The position numbers and the translations under genes were made by a program. From contig NZ_CP016210.1 in assembly GCF_001682385.1 (NCBI RefSeq), positions 434,001-498,000 of the forward strand: DNA of 64,000 nucleotides. Reading direction: 5' to 3'. The stretch's first letter is position 1. The number at the start of each line of letters is the position of its first letter. The stretch is from Azoarcus olearius (lineage in GTDB: Bacteria > Pseudomonadota > Gammaproteobacteria > Burkholderiales > Rhodocyclaceae). The notes under the pieces are model-generated. The model was not told the DNA's origin. It made no database searches and saw only the letters and a program-made list of their open reading frames with translations. This document shows, one piece after another, positions 28,566 to 40,702 of this stretch.

Positions 28566-29480
28566 TCAGAAATACCCTTCCTTCTTCCGCTGCTCCATCG
28601 ACGCCTCGGAGGTCTGGTCGTCCATCCGCGTCGCTCCGCGTTCGGTGATCGTGGTGGTCGCCGTCTCGGCCAGGATCTTGGCCACGGTATCCGCGTCGGA
28701 TTCCACCGGCGCTGTGCAGGTGATGTCGCCGACCGTGCGGAAGCGCACCAGCACGTCCTCGATGACGTCGCCCGGCTTGGCCGGGGTCAGCTCGGTCACC
28801 GGCTGCAGCAGGCCGTTCTTGCGCACCACCGGCCGTACGTGGGCGAAGTAGATCGACGGCAGTTCGAGCTTCTCGCGCTCGATGTACTGCCACACGTCCA
28901 GCTCGGTCCAGTTCGAAATCGGGAAGGCGCGGATGTTCTCGCCCTTGTGCGAGCGCGCGTTGTACAGGTTCCACAGCTCGGGGCGCTGGTTCTTCGGGTC
29001 CCACTGGCCGAATTCGTCGCGGAAACTCATGATCCGCTCCTTCGCCCGCGCCTTTTCCTCGTCGCGACGGGCACCGCCGATACACGCGTCGAAGCCGAAC
29101 TCTTCAATGGCCTCCAGCAGCGTCACCGACTGGTGCTTGTTGCGCGACTCATCCGGCGACTTCAGCACCACGGTGCCACGGGCCATCGAATCCTCCACCG
29201 AACGCACGATCAGGCGCTCGCCCAGCTCGGCGGCGCGGCGGTCGCGGAACTCGATCACTTCCGGATAGTTGTGGCCGGTATCCACATGCAGCAGCGGGAA
29301 GGGGAAGCGGCCGGGGCGGAAAGCCTTCTCCGCCAGCCGCAGCAGACACAGCGAATCCTTGCCGCCGGAGAACAGCAGCGCCGGATTGGAACACTGGCCC
29401 GCGACCTCGCGCAGGATGTGGATGGCCTCGGCTTCGAGCCAGTCCAGGTGGGAAAGCGTCTGTTTGGTCAGCGTCGACAT
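28566..29480 (-). CDS. cysD: Sulfate adenylyltransferase subunit 2 CysD
   Basis: A 304-residue PP-loop protein. The LLFSGGKDS motif (about residues 37-45) binds ATP, and conserved segments HVDTGHNYPEVI, GGARRDEEKARAKER and FPISNWTELDVWQYI identify CysD. It adenylylates sulfate together with CysN. The ATG at 29480 (MSTLTKQTLSHLDWLEAEA) aligns with the family start. It starts 26 bases after a small in-frame-independent ORF and is followed by the repeat-containing gap. Confidence 0.96.
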   Translation of the reverse strand: MSTLTKQTLSHLDWLEAEAIHILREVAGQCSNPALLFSGGKDSLCLLRLAEKAFRPGRFPFPLLHVDTGHNYPEVIEFRDRRAAELGERLIVRSVEDSMARGTVVLKSPDESRNKHQSVTLLEAIEEFGFDACIGGARRDEEKARAKERIMSFRDEFGQWDPKNQRPELWNLYNARSHKGENIRAFPISNWTELDVWQYIEREKLELPSIYFAHVRPVVRKNGLLQPVTELTPAKPGDVIEDVLVRFRTVGDITCTAPVESDADTVAKILAETATTTITERGATRMDDQTSEASMEQRKKEGYF

Positions 29481-29506
29481 CTTCAGGTTACCGTTTCGAG
29501 TGTGTT

Positions 29507-29605
29507 TCAGTGGGCACGCAAGCCCCGCAACGCGGCGCGCAGCCCGGCCTGCAGCGCGTGCAGGCGGTGCAGGAACGAGGGCGCTACGCGTTTCGCGGTC
29601 TTCAT
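29507..29605 (-). CDS. Small basic ORF between cysH and cysD
   Basis: A 32-codon frame whose ATG lies 2 bases after the cysH stop and whose stop lies 26 bases before cysD. The product is short, basic and rich in Leu, Ala and Arg (starting MKTAKRVAPSFLHR), with Arg/Lys and hydrophobic residues spaced as in an amphipathic helix. About 28 of 31 third codon positions are G or C, like the neighbouring genes. I do not recognise it. The upstream ribosome binding site is weak, so it may instead be a chance frame in a spacer. Confidence 0.4.
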   Translation of the reverse strand: MKTAKRVAPSFLHRLHALQAGLRAALRGLRAH

Positions 29606-29607
29606 GC

Positions 29608-30378
29608 TCAAGTCTTCTTGACGTGCAGACCGCATTCCTTGGAAGCGGGATCTTCCCACCACCAGCGGCCGGCGCGGATGTCCTCGCCCAGCGCGATCGC
29701 GCGCGTACAGGGTGCGCAGCCGATGCTCGGATAGAACTGGTCGTGCAGCGCGTTGTAGGGCACCTCGTTGATCCGGATATACGCCCATACCTCGGCCTCC
29801 GTCCAGTCGGACAGCGGGTTGAACTTCTCCAGCCCGTTGCCGGTGTCGAACTCGCGCAGCGCAAGGCCCGTGCGCGTCACCGACTGCGCGGCGCGCAGCC
29901 CGGTCACCCACGCCTTCTTGCCGGCCAGCGCGCGGCGCAACGGCTCCATCTTGCGGATGCCGCAACAGGCCTTGCGCAGCTCCACCGAATCGTAGAACGC
30001 ATTGATGCCCTCGCTGCGGACGAACTGCTCGACCGCGGTCGCGTCCGGGAAGAACACCTTCAGCTTCGTGCCGTAACGCTGCTCGACTGCGCCCATCAGC
30101 GTATAGGTTTCGGCCGGCAGGCGGCCGGTGTCGAGCGAGAAGATCTCGATCGGCAGCTTGCCGCCCAGGATCAGGTCGGTCAGCACCATGTCCTCGGCGC
30201 CGAAGCTGTTGGCGAAGGTGATCTCGCCATTGGCACCGAGTTCGGCCACCGCGGCGGCCAGCAACTCGCGCGCGGCCGCGGCCTTGGCGCTGACGCTGGC
30301 GCGCAGCGCCTCGGTCAGCTCGGGGCGGGTGGCCGGATTCGTGGCTGCCGGACGCAGCATCGACACCGCGCCGCTCAC
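29608..30378 (-). CDS. cysH: Assimilatory adenylylsulfate (APS) reductase, CysH family
   Basis: A 256-residue protein if started at GTG 30378, which overlaps the DUF934 stop (GTGA); an ATG at 30360 is the alternative. The ITFANSFGAEDMVLTDLI segment and SLDTGRLPAETY are typical of CysH. The Cys pair in KACCGIRK and the later C-x2-C in GCAPCTRA indicate a [4Fe-4S] cluster, the hallmark of APS reductases, in contrast to cluster-free PAPS reductases; the C-terminal ECGLH supplies the catalytic Cys. It reduces APS to sulfite with thioredoxin. Absence of CysC nearby agrees. Confidence 0.92.
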   Translation of the reverse strand: MSGAVSMLRPAATNPATRPELTEALRASVSAKAAAARELLAAAVAELGANGEITFANSFGAEDMVLTDLILGGKLPIEIFSLDTGRLPAETYTLMGAVEQRYGTKLKVFFPDATAVEQFVRSEGINAFYDSVELRKACCGIRKMEPLRRALAGKKAWVTGLRAAQSVTRTGLALREFDTGNGLEKFNPLSDWTEAEVWAYIRINEVPYNALHDQFYPSIGCAPCTRAIALGEDIRAGRWWWEDPASKECGLHVKKT

Positions 30379-30905
30379 GCCGCCACTCCGCGTTGGGCAC
30401 GTGCCCACAGCGGGCGCGGCTCGTCCACCGCGCCCTGGTAGGGCACGCTGAAGTCGCCGAGGCTGGCGAGCGCCGCTTCCAGCTGCGCATCGGTGTAGCG
30501 GCCGGCGTTGGGCTGCAGGGTGTCGAAGCCGCAGCGCACGTAAGCCTGGAACTGGTCGCGCAGCACGTCGCCGATCGCGCGCAGCTCGCCGCTGTAGCCG
30601 TAGCGGGTGCGCAGCAGCGCGGCGGTGGAATAGCCGCGGCCGTCGGTGAAGGCGGGGAAGTTGACCGCCACCGCGGCCAGCTTGGGCAAATCGGCGGCGA
30701 TCAGCTCGGCGCCCTCGGCGGCCTCCAGCCACACGCCGACGTCGCCGCGCGCGGCGAGTTCTTCGGCGCGCGCCTGCCACACGGCCAGCGGCACCAGCAC
30801 CGGGCCGGCGGGAATCGCCACGGTTTCGGCGGTTTCGCCTTCGGCAAGGCGGACGATCTGGCGGGCGTCGTCCTCGACGCGGCGGTTGCGGATCACTTTA
30901 GGCAT
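30375..30905 (-). CDS. DUF934 protein associated with sulfite reductase
   Basis: A 176-residue protein starting MPKVIRNRR. It has the DUF934 pattern: a VPLAVWQARAEEL helix, the VNFPAFTDGRGYSTAALLR core and a C-terminal YQGAVDEPRPLW segment. Proteins of this family are almost always encoded between cysI and cysH in Betaproteobacteria and some Alphaproteobacteria. A role as partner or electron-transfer accessory for a CysI that lacks a CysJ flavoprotein is plausible but not shown by the sequence. It overlaps both neighbours by a few bases. Confidence 0.88.
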   Translation of the reverse strand: MPKVIRNRRVEDDARQIVRLAEGETAETVAIPAGPVLVPLAVWQARAEELAARGDVGVWLEAAEGAELIAADLPKLAAVAVNFPAFTDGRGYSTAALLRTRYGYSGELRAIGDVLRDQFQAYVRCGFDTLQPNAGRYTDAQLEAALASLGDFSVPYQGAVDEPRPLWARAQRGVAA

Positions 30906-32580
30906 GGGCCACCTTCTTTTCGGTCTGGCGATTGCCATAGACATGGGCCTTGAACGGTTCGATGCCGATGCGGCGCACGGTATCGACGAAGCGTTCGTCC
31001 TCATGGCGGTTGGCGATATAGGTTTCGATCAGGTGGGTGACGACGTCCGGCATCTCGGCAGCGGCAAAGGACGGGCCGATCACCTTGCCGATCGCGGCCT
31101 TGTTGCCCTGGTCCCCGCCGATGGTCACCTGGTACCACTCCTCGCCGTTCTTATCGACGCCGAGCACGCCGATGTGGCCGACGTGGTGGTGGCCGCAGGC
31201 GTTCATGCAGCCGGAGATGTTGAGTTCGATCTCGCCGATGTCGTACAGGTAGTCGAGGTTGTCGAAACGCTCCTGGATCGCATTGGCGATCGGGATCGAC
31301 TTGGCGTTGGCAAGCGCGCAGTAGTCGCCGCCCGGGCACGAGATGATGTCGGTCAGCAGGCCGATGTTGGGCGTCGCCAGGCCGGCGTCGCGCAGCGACT
31401 GCCACACCTTGAACAGGTCGGACTGGCGCACGTCGGCCAGCACCAGGTTCTGCTGGTGGGTGGCGCGCACCCCGCCGTAGCTGTAGGCGTCGGCGAGGTC
31501 GGCGACCAGCTCCATCTGCGATTCGGTGATGTCGCCCGGGGGCACGCCGGTCTTCTTCAGCGAAATGGTGACGCTGGCGTAGCCCGGCACCTTGTGGGCG
31601 CGCACATTGCGCTTCACCCAGGCGGCGAAGGGCTTGTTCTCTTCGAGCAGGCTGGCGTAGCCGGCGTCGGTGGCCGGCAGGCTTTCGTAGGCCGGATCGA
31701 CGAAGTGGGCGGCGACGCGCGCGACTTCGGCTTCGGTCAGCGTCGACGGACCGTTCTTGTGGAAAGCCCATTCGGCCTCGACCTGGCGGCGGAATTCCTC
31801 GATGCCGAGCGCCTTCACCAGGATCTTGATGCGCGCCTTGTACTTGTTGTCGCGGCGGCCGTGCAGGTTGTACACCCGCAGGATGGATTCACAGTAGGTG
31901 ACGATGTGCTGCCACGGCACGAAGGCGGCGATTTCCTCGCCGATGATCGGAGTGCGGCCGAGGCCGCCGCCGACCAGCACGCGGAAGCCGATCTCACCGG
32001 CGTCGTTCTTCACCACGTCCAGGCCGATGTCGTGGGCCTGGATCACCGCGCGGTCTTCCTTGGCGCCATTGACCGCGAACTTGAACTTGCGCGGCAGGTG
32101 GGCGAATTCCGGGTGGAAGCTGCTCCACTGGCGCAGGATCTCGCACCAGGGGCGCGGGTCGATCAGCTCGTCGGCGGCCACGCCGGCGAAGGCGTCCGAC
32201 GTGATGTTGCGGATGCAGTTGCCCGAGGTCTGGATCGCGTGCATCTGCACGGTAGCGAGCTGGGCGAGGATTTCCGGCACCTTGGCCAGCTCCGGCCAGT
32301 TGAACTGGATGTTCTGGCGGGTGGTGAAGTGGCCGTAGCCGCGGTCGTAGCGGCGGGCGATGTCGGCCAGCGTGCGCAGCTGGGCGCTGGAGAACAGGCC
32401 GTAGGGCACGGCGATGCGCAGCATCGGCGCGTGGCGCTGCACGTAAAGGCCGTTCTGCAGGCGCAGCGGGCGGAACTCGTCCTCGGACAGCTCGCCGGCG
32501 AGGTAGCGGCGGGTCTGGTCGCGGAACTGCGCCACCCGTTCATCCACCAGGCGCTGGTCGTAATCGTCGTATCGGTACAT
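30898..32580 (-). CDS. cysI: Sulfite reductase hemoprotein CysI (nitrite/sulfite reductase family)
   Basis: A 560-residue protein starting MYRYDDYDQRL. It has two ferredoxin-like half domains and the siroheme/[4Fe-4S] Cys pattern: SCPGGDYCALAN with two Cys, then GCMNACGHHHVGHIG with two more. It reduces sulfite to sulfide with six electrons. No cysJ is present; the electron donor is probably ferredoxin or an unlinked reductase. The 13-residue-longer frame from 32616 is less likely. It overlaps the DUF934 gene by 8 bases, so the two are coupled. Confidence 0.93.
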   Translation of the reverse strand: MYRYDDYDQRLVDERVAQFRDQTRRYLAGELSEDEFRPLRLQNGLYVQRHAPMLRIAVPYGLFSSAQLRTLADIARRYDRGYGHFTTRQNIQFNWPELAKVPEILAQLATVQMHAIQTSGNCIRNITSDAFAGVAADELIDPRPWCEILRQWSSFHPEFAHLPRKFKFAVNGAKEDRAVIQAHDIGLDVVKNDAGEIGFRVLVGGGLGRTPIIGEEIAAFVPWQHIVTYCESILRVYNLHGRRDNKYKARIKILVKALGIEEFRRQVEAEWAFHKNGPSTLTEAEVARVAAHFVDPAYESLPATDAGYASLLEENKPFAAWVKRNVRAHKVPGYASVTISLKKTGVPPGDITESQMELVADLADAYSYGGVRATHQQNLVLADVRQSDLFKVWQSLRDAGLATPNIGLLTDIISCPGGDYCALANAKSIPIANAIQERFDNLDYLYDIGEIELNISGCMNACGHHHVGHIGVLGVDKNGEEWYQVTIGGDQGNKAAIGKVIGPSFAAAEMPDVVTHLIETYIANRHEDERFVDTVRRIGIEPFKAHVYGNRQTEKKVAHA

Positions 32581-32632
32581 CGCGTCTCTCTCGTTGAGTT
32601 CGGGTGCGGACGGCAATGCCGCCCGCGGATGT

Positions 32633-33412
32633 TCAGTGGCCGATCAGCTTGGCGCCCACCAGCACCAGCATGGTGGCGAGGATGGGGCGCAGCACCCGGT
32701 CCGGCACCTTGGTCGAAATATGGCTGCCGAGCCAGATCCCGGGCAGGGAGCCGACGATCAGGCTGCCGAGCAGGAACCAGTCGACGCTGCCCAGGATCCA
32801 GTGGCCGATGCCGGCCACCAGCGTCAGCGGCACCGCGTGGGCGATGTCCGAACCGACGATGCGCAGCGCGGGCATCTTGGGGTACAGGAAGAACAGCGCG
32901 GTGACGCCGAGCGCGCCGGCGCCCACCGACGAGATCGACACCAGCACGCCAAGCACCGCGCCGACGACGACGGTGAGCCACGCGGTGCGCTGCGGATTCG
33001 GTTCGTCGCCGAAACGCGACGCCGCGTACGCCTGGATCTGCTTGCGGAAGATCAGCGCGACGGCAGTGAGCAGCAGCGCCACGCCCAGCGCGACCTTGAT
33101 CAGCCCGGTGGCACCGGCCATGCCGCCGGGGGCGAAGGTGCCCACCAGCACCAGGGTCAGCGCCGCGGCCGGGATGCTACCGCTCGCGAGCCGGCGCGTC
33201 ACGGTCCAATCCACCGTGCCCTTGAGGCCGTGGGCCACGGTGCCGCCCGCCTTGGTGATCGCCGCGTAAAGCAGGTCGGTACCCACCGCCACCGAGGGGT
33301 GGATGCCGAACAGCAGCACCAGCAGCGGCGTCATCAGCGAGCCGCCGCCAACGCCGGTGAGACCGACGATGGCGCCGACGGCGAATCCGGCGACGGTATA
33401 GGCAAAGTCCAT
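32633..33412 (-). CDS. TauE/SafE family sulfite exporter or sulfate permease
   Basis: A 259-residue membrane protein of about seven to eight segments. The GLTGVGGGSLMTPLLVLLFG motif at the N-terminus and SISSVGAGALGVTALFFLYP in the second half mark the TauE/SafE repeat. It is the first gene of the cys operon and 53 bases upstream of cysI, so it most likely moves sulfate or removes excess sulfite. It is divergent from cysB. Confidence 0.9.
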   Translation of the reverse strand: MDFAYTVAGFAVGAIVGLTGVGGGSLMTPLLVLLFGIHPSVAVGTDLLYAAITKAGGTVAHGLKGTVDWTVTRRLASGSIPAAALTLVLVGTFAPGGMAGATGLIKVALGVALLLTAVALIFRKQIQAYAASRFGDEPNPQRTAWLTVVVGAVLGVLVSISSVGAGALGVTALFFLYPKMPALRIVGSDIAHAVPLTLVAGIGHWILGSVDWFLLGSLIVGSLPGIWLGSHISTKVPDRVLRPILATMLVLVGAKLIGH

Positions 33413-33517
33413 GGACAGGCTTCCTTGATGTTGCGGCGCATCGTAGACCGACCTGTTTAGTTCAAAAAGAGCCTATGCGTTAGACTTTAAGAAGAATTGG
33501 TTATTAAGGTTTGTGAG
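33413..33517. promoter_or_regulatory. Divergent cys operon / cysB control region
   Basis: The 105-base gap between the tauE start and cysB start is much more AT-rich than its surroundings, especially 33455-33515, where poly-A and TTAA-rich tracts occur. Such AT-rich stretches are typical of CysB binding sites, which have a loose consensus, and of divergent LysR-regulated promoters. I cannot assign exact -35/-10 boxes. Confidence 0.45.
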
Positions 33518-34459
33518 ATGAACCTGCAGCAACTGAGATACATCCAGGAAGTGGCCCGCCGCGGACTCAATGTCTCCGACGCCGCCGACGCGCTGTATAC
33601 GTCCCAGCCGGGGGTGTCCAAGCAGATCCGCCTGCTCGAGGCGGAACTTGGCATCGAGATCTTCGCCCGCCACGGCAAGCGCCTGGTGGCGGTCACCGAG
33701 CCGGGCCGCGCGGTGCTCGCGATCGCCGAACGCATGCTGCGCGACATGGACAACCTGCTGCAGGTGGGCGACGAGTTCTCCAACGAAGCGGCCGGCGGAC
33801 TCTCGATCGCCACCACCCACACCCAGGCGCGTTACGCGCTGCCGCCGGTGGTGCGCGAATTCATGCGGCGTTACCCGCAGGTCAAGCTGTCGCTGCACCA
33901 GGGCAGCCCGCACCAGGTGTGCGAGATGGTGCTGGACGGCTCGGCGGACATCGCGATCGCCACCGAGGCAATTGCCGAATACGACGAGCTGGTGATGCTG
34001 CCCTGCCACCAGTGGAACCGCTGCGTGGTCGCGTCGCCGCGCCATCCCATCCTGCGCGAGCAGCCGCTGACGCTGGAGGCGATCGCGCGCTATCCGCTGA
34101 TCACCTACGACGACGCCTTCACCGGCCGCAGCCAGATCAACAAGGCCTTTCTCGGCCGCGGCCTGAAGCCCAACGTGGTGCTCACCGCGCTCGACTCCGA
34201 CGTGATCAAGACCTATGTGGCGATGGACCTTGGTATCGGCATCCTCGCCCGCATGGCCTACGACCCGGAGGAAGACCGCAAGCTCGGCATGATCGACGCC
34301 GCCCACCTGTTCGAATCGAGCACCACCCGTATCGGCCTGCGCCGCCGGGCGTGGCTGCGCGGTTATGTGTACGCCTTCGTCGAACTGTTTGCGCCGCACC
34401 TGACCCGCCGCATGGTGGAGACCGCGCTGGCGGGCGGCGGCAGCGATCCGGGACTCTAG
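33518..34459 (+). CDS. cysB: LysR-type transcriptional regulator CysB
   Basis: A 313-residue LysR-type regulator. The N-terminal sequence MNLQQLRYIQEVARRGLNVS and the YTSQPGVSKQIRLLE recognition helix match CysB closely. The inducer-binding domain follows (about residues 93-295). CysB activates sulfate assimilation genes in response to N-acetylserine and represses itself. It is divergent from the cys operon, as expected for a direct regulator. The start at 33518 is chosen by family alignment. Confidence 0.93.
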   Translation: MNLQQLRYIQEVARRGLNVSDAADALYTSQPGVSKQIRLLEAELGIEIFARHGKRLVAVTEPGRAVLAIAERMLRDMDNLLQVGDEFSNEAAGGLSIATTHTQARYALPPVVREFMRRYPQVKLSLHQGSPHQVCEMVLDGSADIAIATEAIAEYDELVMLPCHQWNRCVVASPRHPILREQPLTLEAIARYPLITYDDAFTGRSQINKAFLGRGLKPNVVLTALDSDVIKTYVAMDLGIGILARMAYDPEEDRKLGMIDAAHLFESSTTRIGLRRRAWLRGYVYAFVELFAPHLTRRMVETALAGGGSDPGL

Positions 34460-34553
34460 GTCTTCGGACAGATGTCGGAAAATTTCACAGTACTAGTCCG
34501 AAAAGGCTAAGCCATTTGACATAGGTGTAGATTTTTCAAAGCATTACCGGAGC

Positions 34554-34568
34554 GGGCTTCTTTCTTGC
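34554..34568 (+). promoter_or_regulatory. Sigma-54-like promoter of the PEP-CTERM gene
   Basis: The invariant GG (34555-34556) and GC (34567-34568) are exactly ten bases apart. The -12 element is a perfect TTGC (34565-34568), and the -24 element GGGCTT keeps GGC of TGGCAC. The ATG lies 36 bases downstream. Upstream, a TGTCGGAAAATTTCACA-type motif near 34472-34489 and the facing TTCGGAC (34464-34470) and GTCCGAA (34497-34503) heptamers are candidate activator sites; PEP-CTERM genes are reported to be driven by sigma-54 with a PrsR activator. Confidence 0.5.
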
Positions 34569-34603
34569 GATAGAGCGTGCACGACTGTCTTCGGAGAGTT
34601 GTC

Positions 34604-35488
34604 ATGGAAATCCGCAAAGTTGTGCTCGGTTGTGCAACCGCCTGCTGCGCGATCGCCAGCCCGTCCGTCTCCGCCGCGCTGCTGCCGCTTCCCGACACGG
34701 TCATCGACGGCGTCGTCGTGTCCATCCAGTACGGCGACTTCTACTCCTACTCCACGCGCGTACTCGACTACCTCCAGCCCGACGCCGGCTGGGACAAGTC
34801 GGCCGGCACCGGCACGCTGGACGTGATCATCACCACGCGCTCGGCCGGACAGAGCAACTCCAACGGCGGGTTGGCGCCGTACAACATCCCCGACCCCATC
34901 ACCAACGTTAACGAGAACCCCACCAGCGGCAGCTGGGGCATGGGGGGCACCAGCGCCACCACCATGCTGGTGTCGGACCTCTATCGTTACCTGCAGGACA
35001 CCTTCGACGCCACGATTCCGGTATTCACCTTCGACCAGAATGAAACCGGCGGCAACCCCAGCCTGTTCGCCATGGCCAAGGTGGAGATCTTCGACAAGGA
35101 TGGCAACCTGCTCGAAGACTGGATCCTCGGCGACGGCGTCAATCCGGTGGAGGCCCCGGGCACGGTGTGCGTGGATCCGGACTCGCTGCCGCTGAAGTGC
35201 TTCAGCAACAACGTCGGCTCGGGCGCGTTCGACTACATCCTGTTCGCGCCGACCATGGACCTGACCAACTACAACGCCGAAGGCAACATCTTCAAGGTGA
35301 GCTGGACCTTCTCGTCGGTGGATGACGGCGGCGAGGAGGCCACGCTGACCGGCCGCTTCACCGGCTCGATCTGCGTCGAGAACCCGAGCGCTCCGCAGTG
35401 CCAGGTCATCCCCGAACCGGGTGCGCTGGCGCTGATCGGCGGCGGTCTGCTGGCGCTGTTCGCGCTGCGCCGGCGCTGGGGGGCCTGA
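34604..35488 (+). CDS. PEP-CTERM sorting domain-containing secreted protein
   Basis: A 294-residue protein with a signal peptide (about residues 1-24, ending SVSA), a beta-rich, Gly/Asp/Asn-rich passenger of unknown fold with four scattered Cys residues, and a C-terminal PEP-CTERM signal: the VIPEPGA box, a hydrophobic helix and the basic RRRW end. Exosortase would cleave near this box and attach or release the protein during exopolysaccharide export. No exosortase (xrtA/epsH) lies in the window, so this is a dispersed substrate. It stands alone between cysB and the amino acid operon. Confidence 0.88.
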   Translation: MEIRKVVLGCATACCAIASPSVSAALLPLPDTVIDGVVVSIQYGDFYSYSTRVLDYLQPDAGWDKSAGTGTLDVIITTRSAGQSNSNGGLAPYNIPDPITNVNENPTSGSWGMGGTSATTMLVSDLYRYLQDTFDATIPVFTFDQNETGGNPSLFAMAKVEIFDKDGNLLEDWILGDGVNPVEAPGTVCVDPDSLPLKCFSNNVGSGAFDYILFAPTMDLTNYNAEGNIFKVSWTFSSVDDGGEEATLTGRFTGSICVENPSAPQCQVIPEPGALALIGGGLLALFALRRRWGA

Positions 35489-35497
35489 AGCGGCGCG

Positions 35498-36472
35498 TCA
35501 GTGCGGGGCGGCGAGGGTGCAGAAGCGCTGCGGGCGGTCGCAGGCCAGCGCCAGCATCAGCGCCACCCGCGCCTTCGATGGCGGCAGGTCGCCCGCGCTG
35601 AGCAACGACGCGGGCAGGCGGGTGTCGTGGCCCACCGGCCCGGCGGGTACCCGGCTGGCGCGCACCAGCACCATGCCGGCGTGGAGCGCCGCGTCGATCG
35701 CCGGCTTCCAGGCCTCGGGCACGCTGCCGTTGCCGGGAAAGGCGAGCACCGCGCCCGCCGCCCCGCTGCCGCGCACGGCGTCGAGCAGCGCGGGCGATGC
35801 CCCGGCGGCAATGTAAAGCACCTCGACCGCGGGCAGCGCAGCGCTGGCCAGCGCCGCCGCGCAACTGCCGCCATCGCGATTCACCAGCAGGCCGGGCCGC
35901 GCCGGGTCGCTGCGTCCCACCGCGGCGCCTTCGCCCGCGCCAAACGCATCCAGGCCGTGGGTGCGCTGCTTCTGCACGTCGCGCGCGGCATAGACCCGGT
36001 CGTTGATCGCCACCAGCGTGCCGAGGCCGTGGAAGGCGGGCGCCGCCGCAACCCGTACCGCAGCGAGCAGGTTCATCGGCCCGTCGGCCGACAGCGCGGT
36101 CGCCGGCCGCATCGCCGCGGTAAACACCACCGGCTTGGCGGTGGCCACCGTCAGATGCACGAAGAACGCCGATTCCTCCAGCGTGTCGGTGCCGTGCGTG
36201 ATCACCACACCGTCGATCGCCGGGTCGTCGGCCAGCACCTGCACCCGTTGCGCCAGCGCCAGCCAGTGCGCCGGCGCCATGTCCTTGCTGTCCAGGTTGA
36301 ACAGGGTCTCGGCCCGCAGCGCGGCGATCTCGCCCAGCCCGGGGACGGCCGCGAGCAAGGCCTCGGCGCCGAGCACGCCGGCGGTATAGCCCGTGACCGC
36401 CCCCGGGGTGTCGGCGGTACCTGCGATGGTGCCGCCGGTGGCGACGAGGGCGATGACGGGCTGGCGTGGCAA
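35498..36472 (-). CDS. Asparaginase, cytoplasmic type
   Basis: A 324-residue protein of the L-asparaginase family. The GGTIAG motif (nucleophile T15) and HGTDTLEES motif (second catalytic Thr-Asp pair) are complete. No signal peptide precedes them, so it should act in the cytoplasm, converting asparagine to aspartate. It lies 28 bases after aspA and is the last gene of a run in which a periplasmic asparaginase, aspA and a transporter are also found. Confidence 0.9.
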   Translation of the reverse strand: MPRQPVIALVATGGTIAGTADTPGAVTGYTAGVLGAEALLAAVPGLGEIAALRAETLFNLDSKDMAPAHWLALAQRVQVLADDPAIDGVVITHGTDTLEESAFFVHLTVATAKPVVFTAAMRPATALSADGPMNLLAAVRVAAAPAFHGLGTLVAINDRVYAARDVQKQRTHGLDAFGAGEGAAVGRSDPARPGLLVNRDGGSCAAALASAALPAVEVLYIAAGASPALLDAVRGSGAAGAVLAFPGNGSVPEAWKPAIDAALHAGMVLVRASRVPAGPVGHDTRLPASLLSAGDLPPSKARVALMLALACDRPQRFCTLAAPH

Positions 36473-36500
36473 GAGGTCGGGCTCCGGGTGAGGTGGCGGC

Positions 36501-37901
<1,401 letters not shown>

Positions 37902-38037
37902 GGTGTCTCCTCGTGGTGTGCGGCGTCGGATGCGCCGCTCGTCGGGTTCGACCGCGCGCGGCGCAGAGGGTGCGGCGCGTCCGCGCGCAGCGGTGTGACG
38001 GCTGCCACGGCGCCGCTCGGCGCCGGGCGGCGCGTGC

Positions 38038-39204
<1,167 letters not shown>

Positions 39205-39260
39205 TCAGGCCACGGCTCTGGCGGCCGCACGGGGCGATACCGCGCCCCGACTGCCCCGGC

Positions 39261-39989
<729 letters not shown>

Positions 39990-40020
39990 GTCGGGATGCT
40001 CCGGGAATACGGGGGGAGGG

Positions 40021-40701
40021 TCAGCGGATGATGGCGATGCGGGTCTGCAGCCGCTTCACCAGCCGCGAGAGGCTGAAGCAGAGGACGAAATAGACCGCCG
40101 CCACCGTGGTGTACATCTCCACCGGGCGCAGGTCGCGCTGGGTGATCTTGTCGGCCGCGCCGAAGAAGTCGGTGGCGCCGATCGCATACACCAGCGACAC
40201 GTCCTGGAACAGCACGATGGTTTGCGTCAGCAGCACCGGCAGCATGTTGCGGAAGGCCTGCGGCAGCACCACCAGCCGCATCGTCTGGCCGTAGGTGAAG
40301 CCGAGCGCGTAGCCGGCGCCGATCTGGCCGCGCGGGATGGACTGGATGCCGGAGCGCATGATCTCGGCGAAGTAGGCGGCCTCGAACACCGTGAAGGTGA
40401 AGTAGGCCGAGTTCTCCGCCCCGATCGGCATCGGCTTGCCGGTGAACATCTGCAGCACCATCGGGATGATCAGGTAGAAGGCCAGGATCACCTGCACCAG
40501 CGGCACGCTGCGGAAGAAGTTGATGTAGCCCACCGCGAACCACTGCAGCGGCTTCACCGACGACAGCCGCATCAGCGCCAGCAGCGTGCCGAGGAAGATG
40601 CCGCCGATGGTGGCGACCAGGGTGACCTGCACCGTGTAGCGCAGGCCCTCGGCCAGGAAGCGCCAGTTGTCGGCGATGACGCCGAATTCGAAATCACCCA
40701 T
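40021..40701 (-). CDS. gltK: Glutamate/aspartate ABC transporter permease GltK
   Basis: A 226-residue HisM-type permease with about five membrane segments and the RSGIQSIPRGQIGAGYALGF EAA loop (here seen as RGQIGAGYALGFTYGQ) that contacts the ATPase. It pairs with GltJ, whose stop lies 1 base upstream. Typical length for GltK. Confidence 0.95.
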   Translation of the reverse strand: MGDFEFGVIADNWRFLAEGLRYTVQVTLVATIGGIFLGTLLALMRLSSVKPLQWFAVGYINFFRSVPLVQVILAFYLIIPMVLQMFTGKPMPIGAENSAYFTFTVFEAAYFAEIMRSGIQSIPRGQIGAGYALGFTYGQTMRLVVLPQAFRNMLPVLLTQTIVLFQDVSLVYAIGATDFFGAADKITQRDLRPVEMYTTVAAVYFVLCFSLSRLVKRLQTRIAIIR

Positions 40702-40702
40702 C

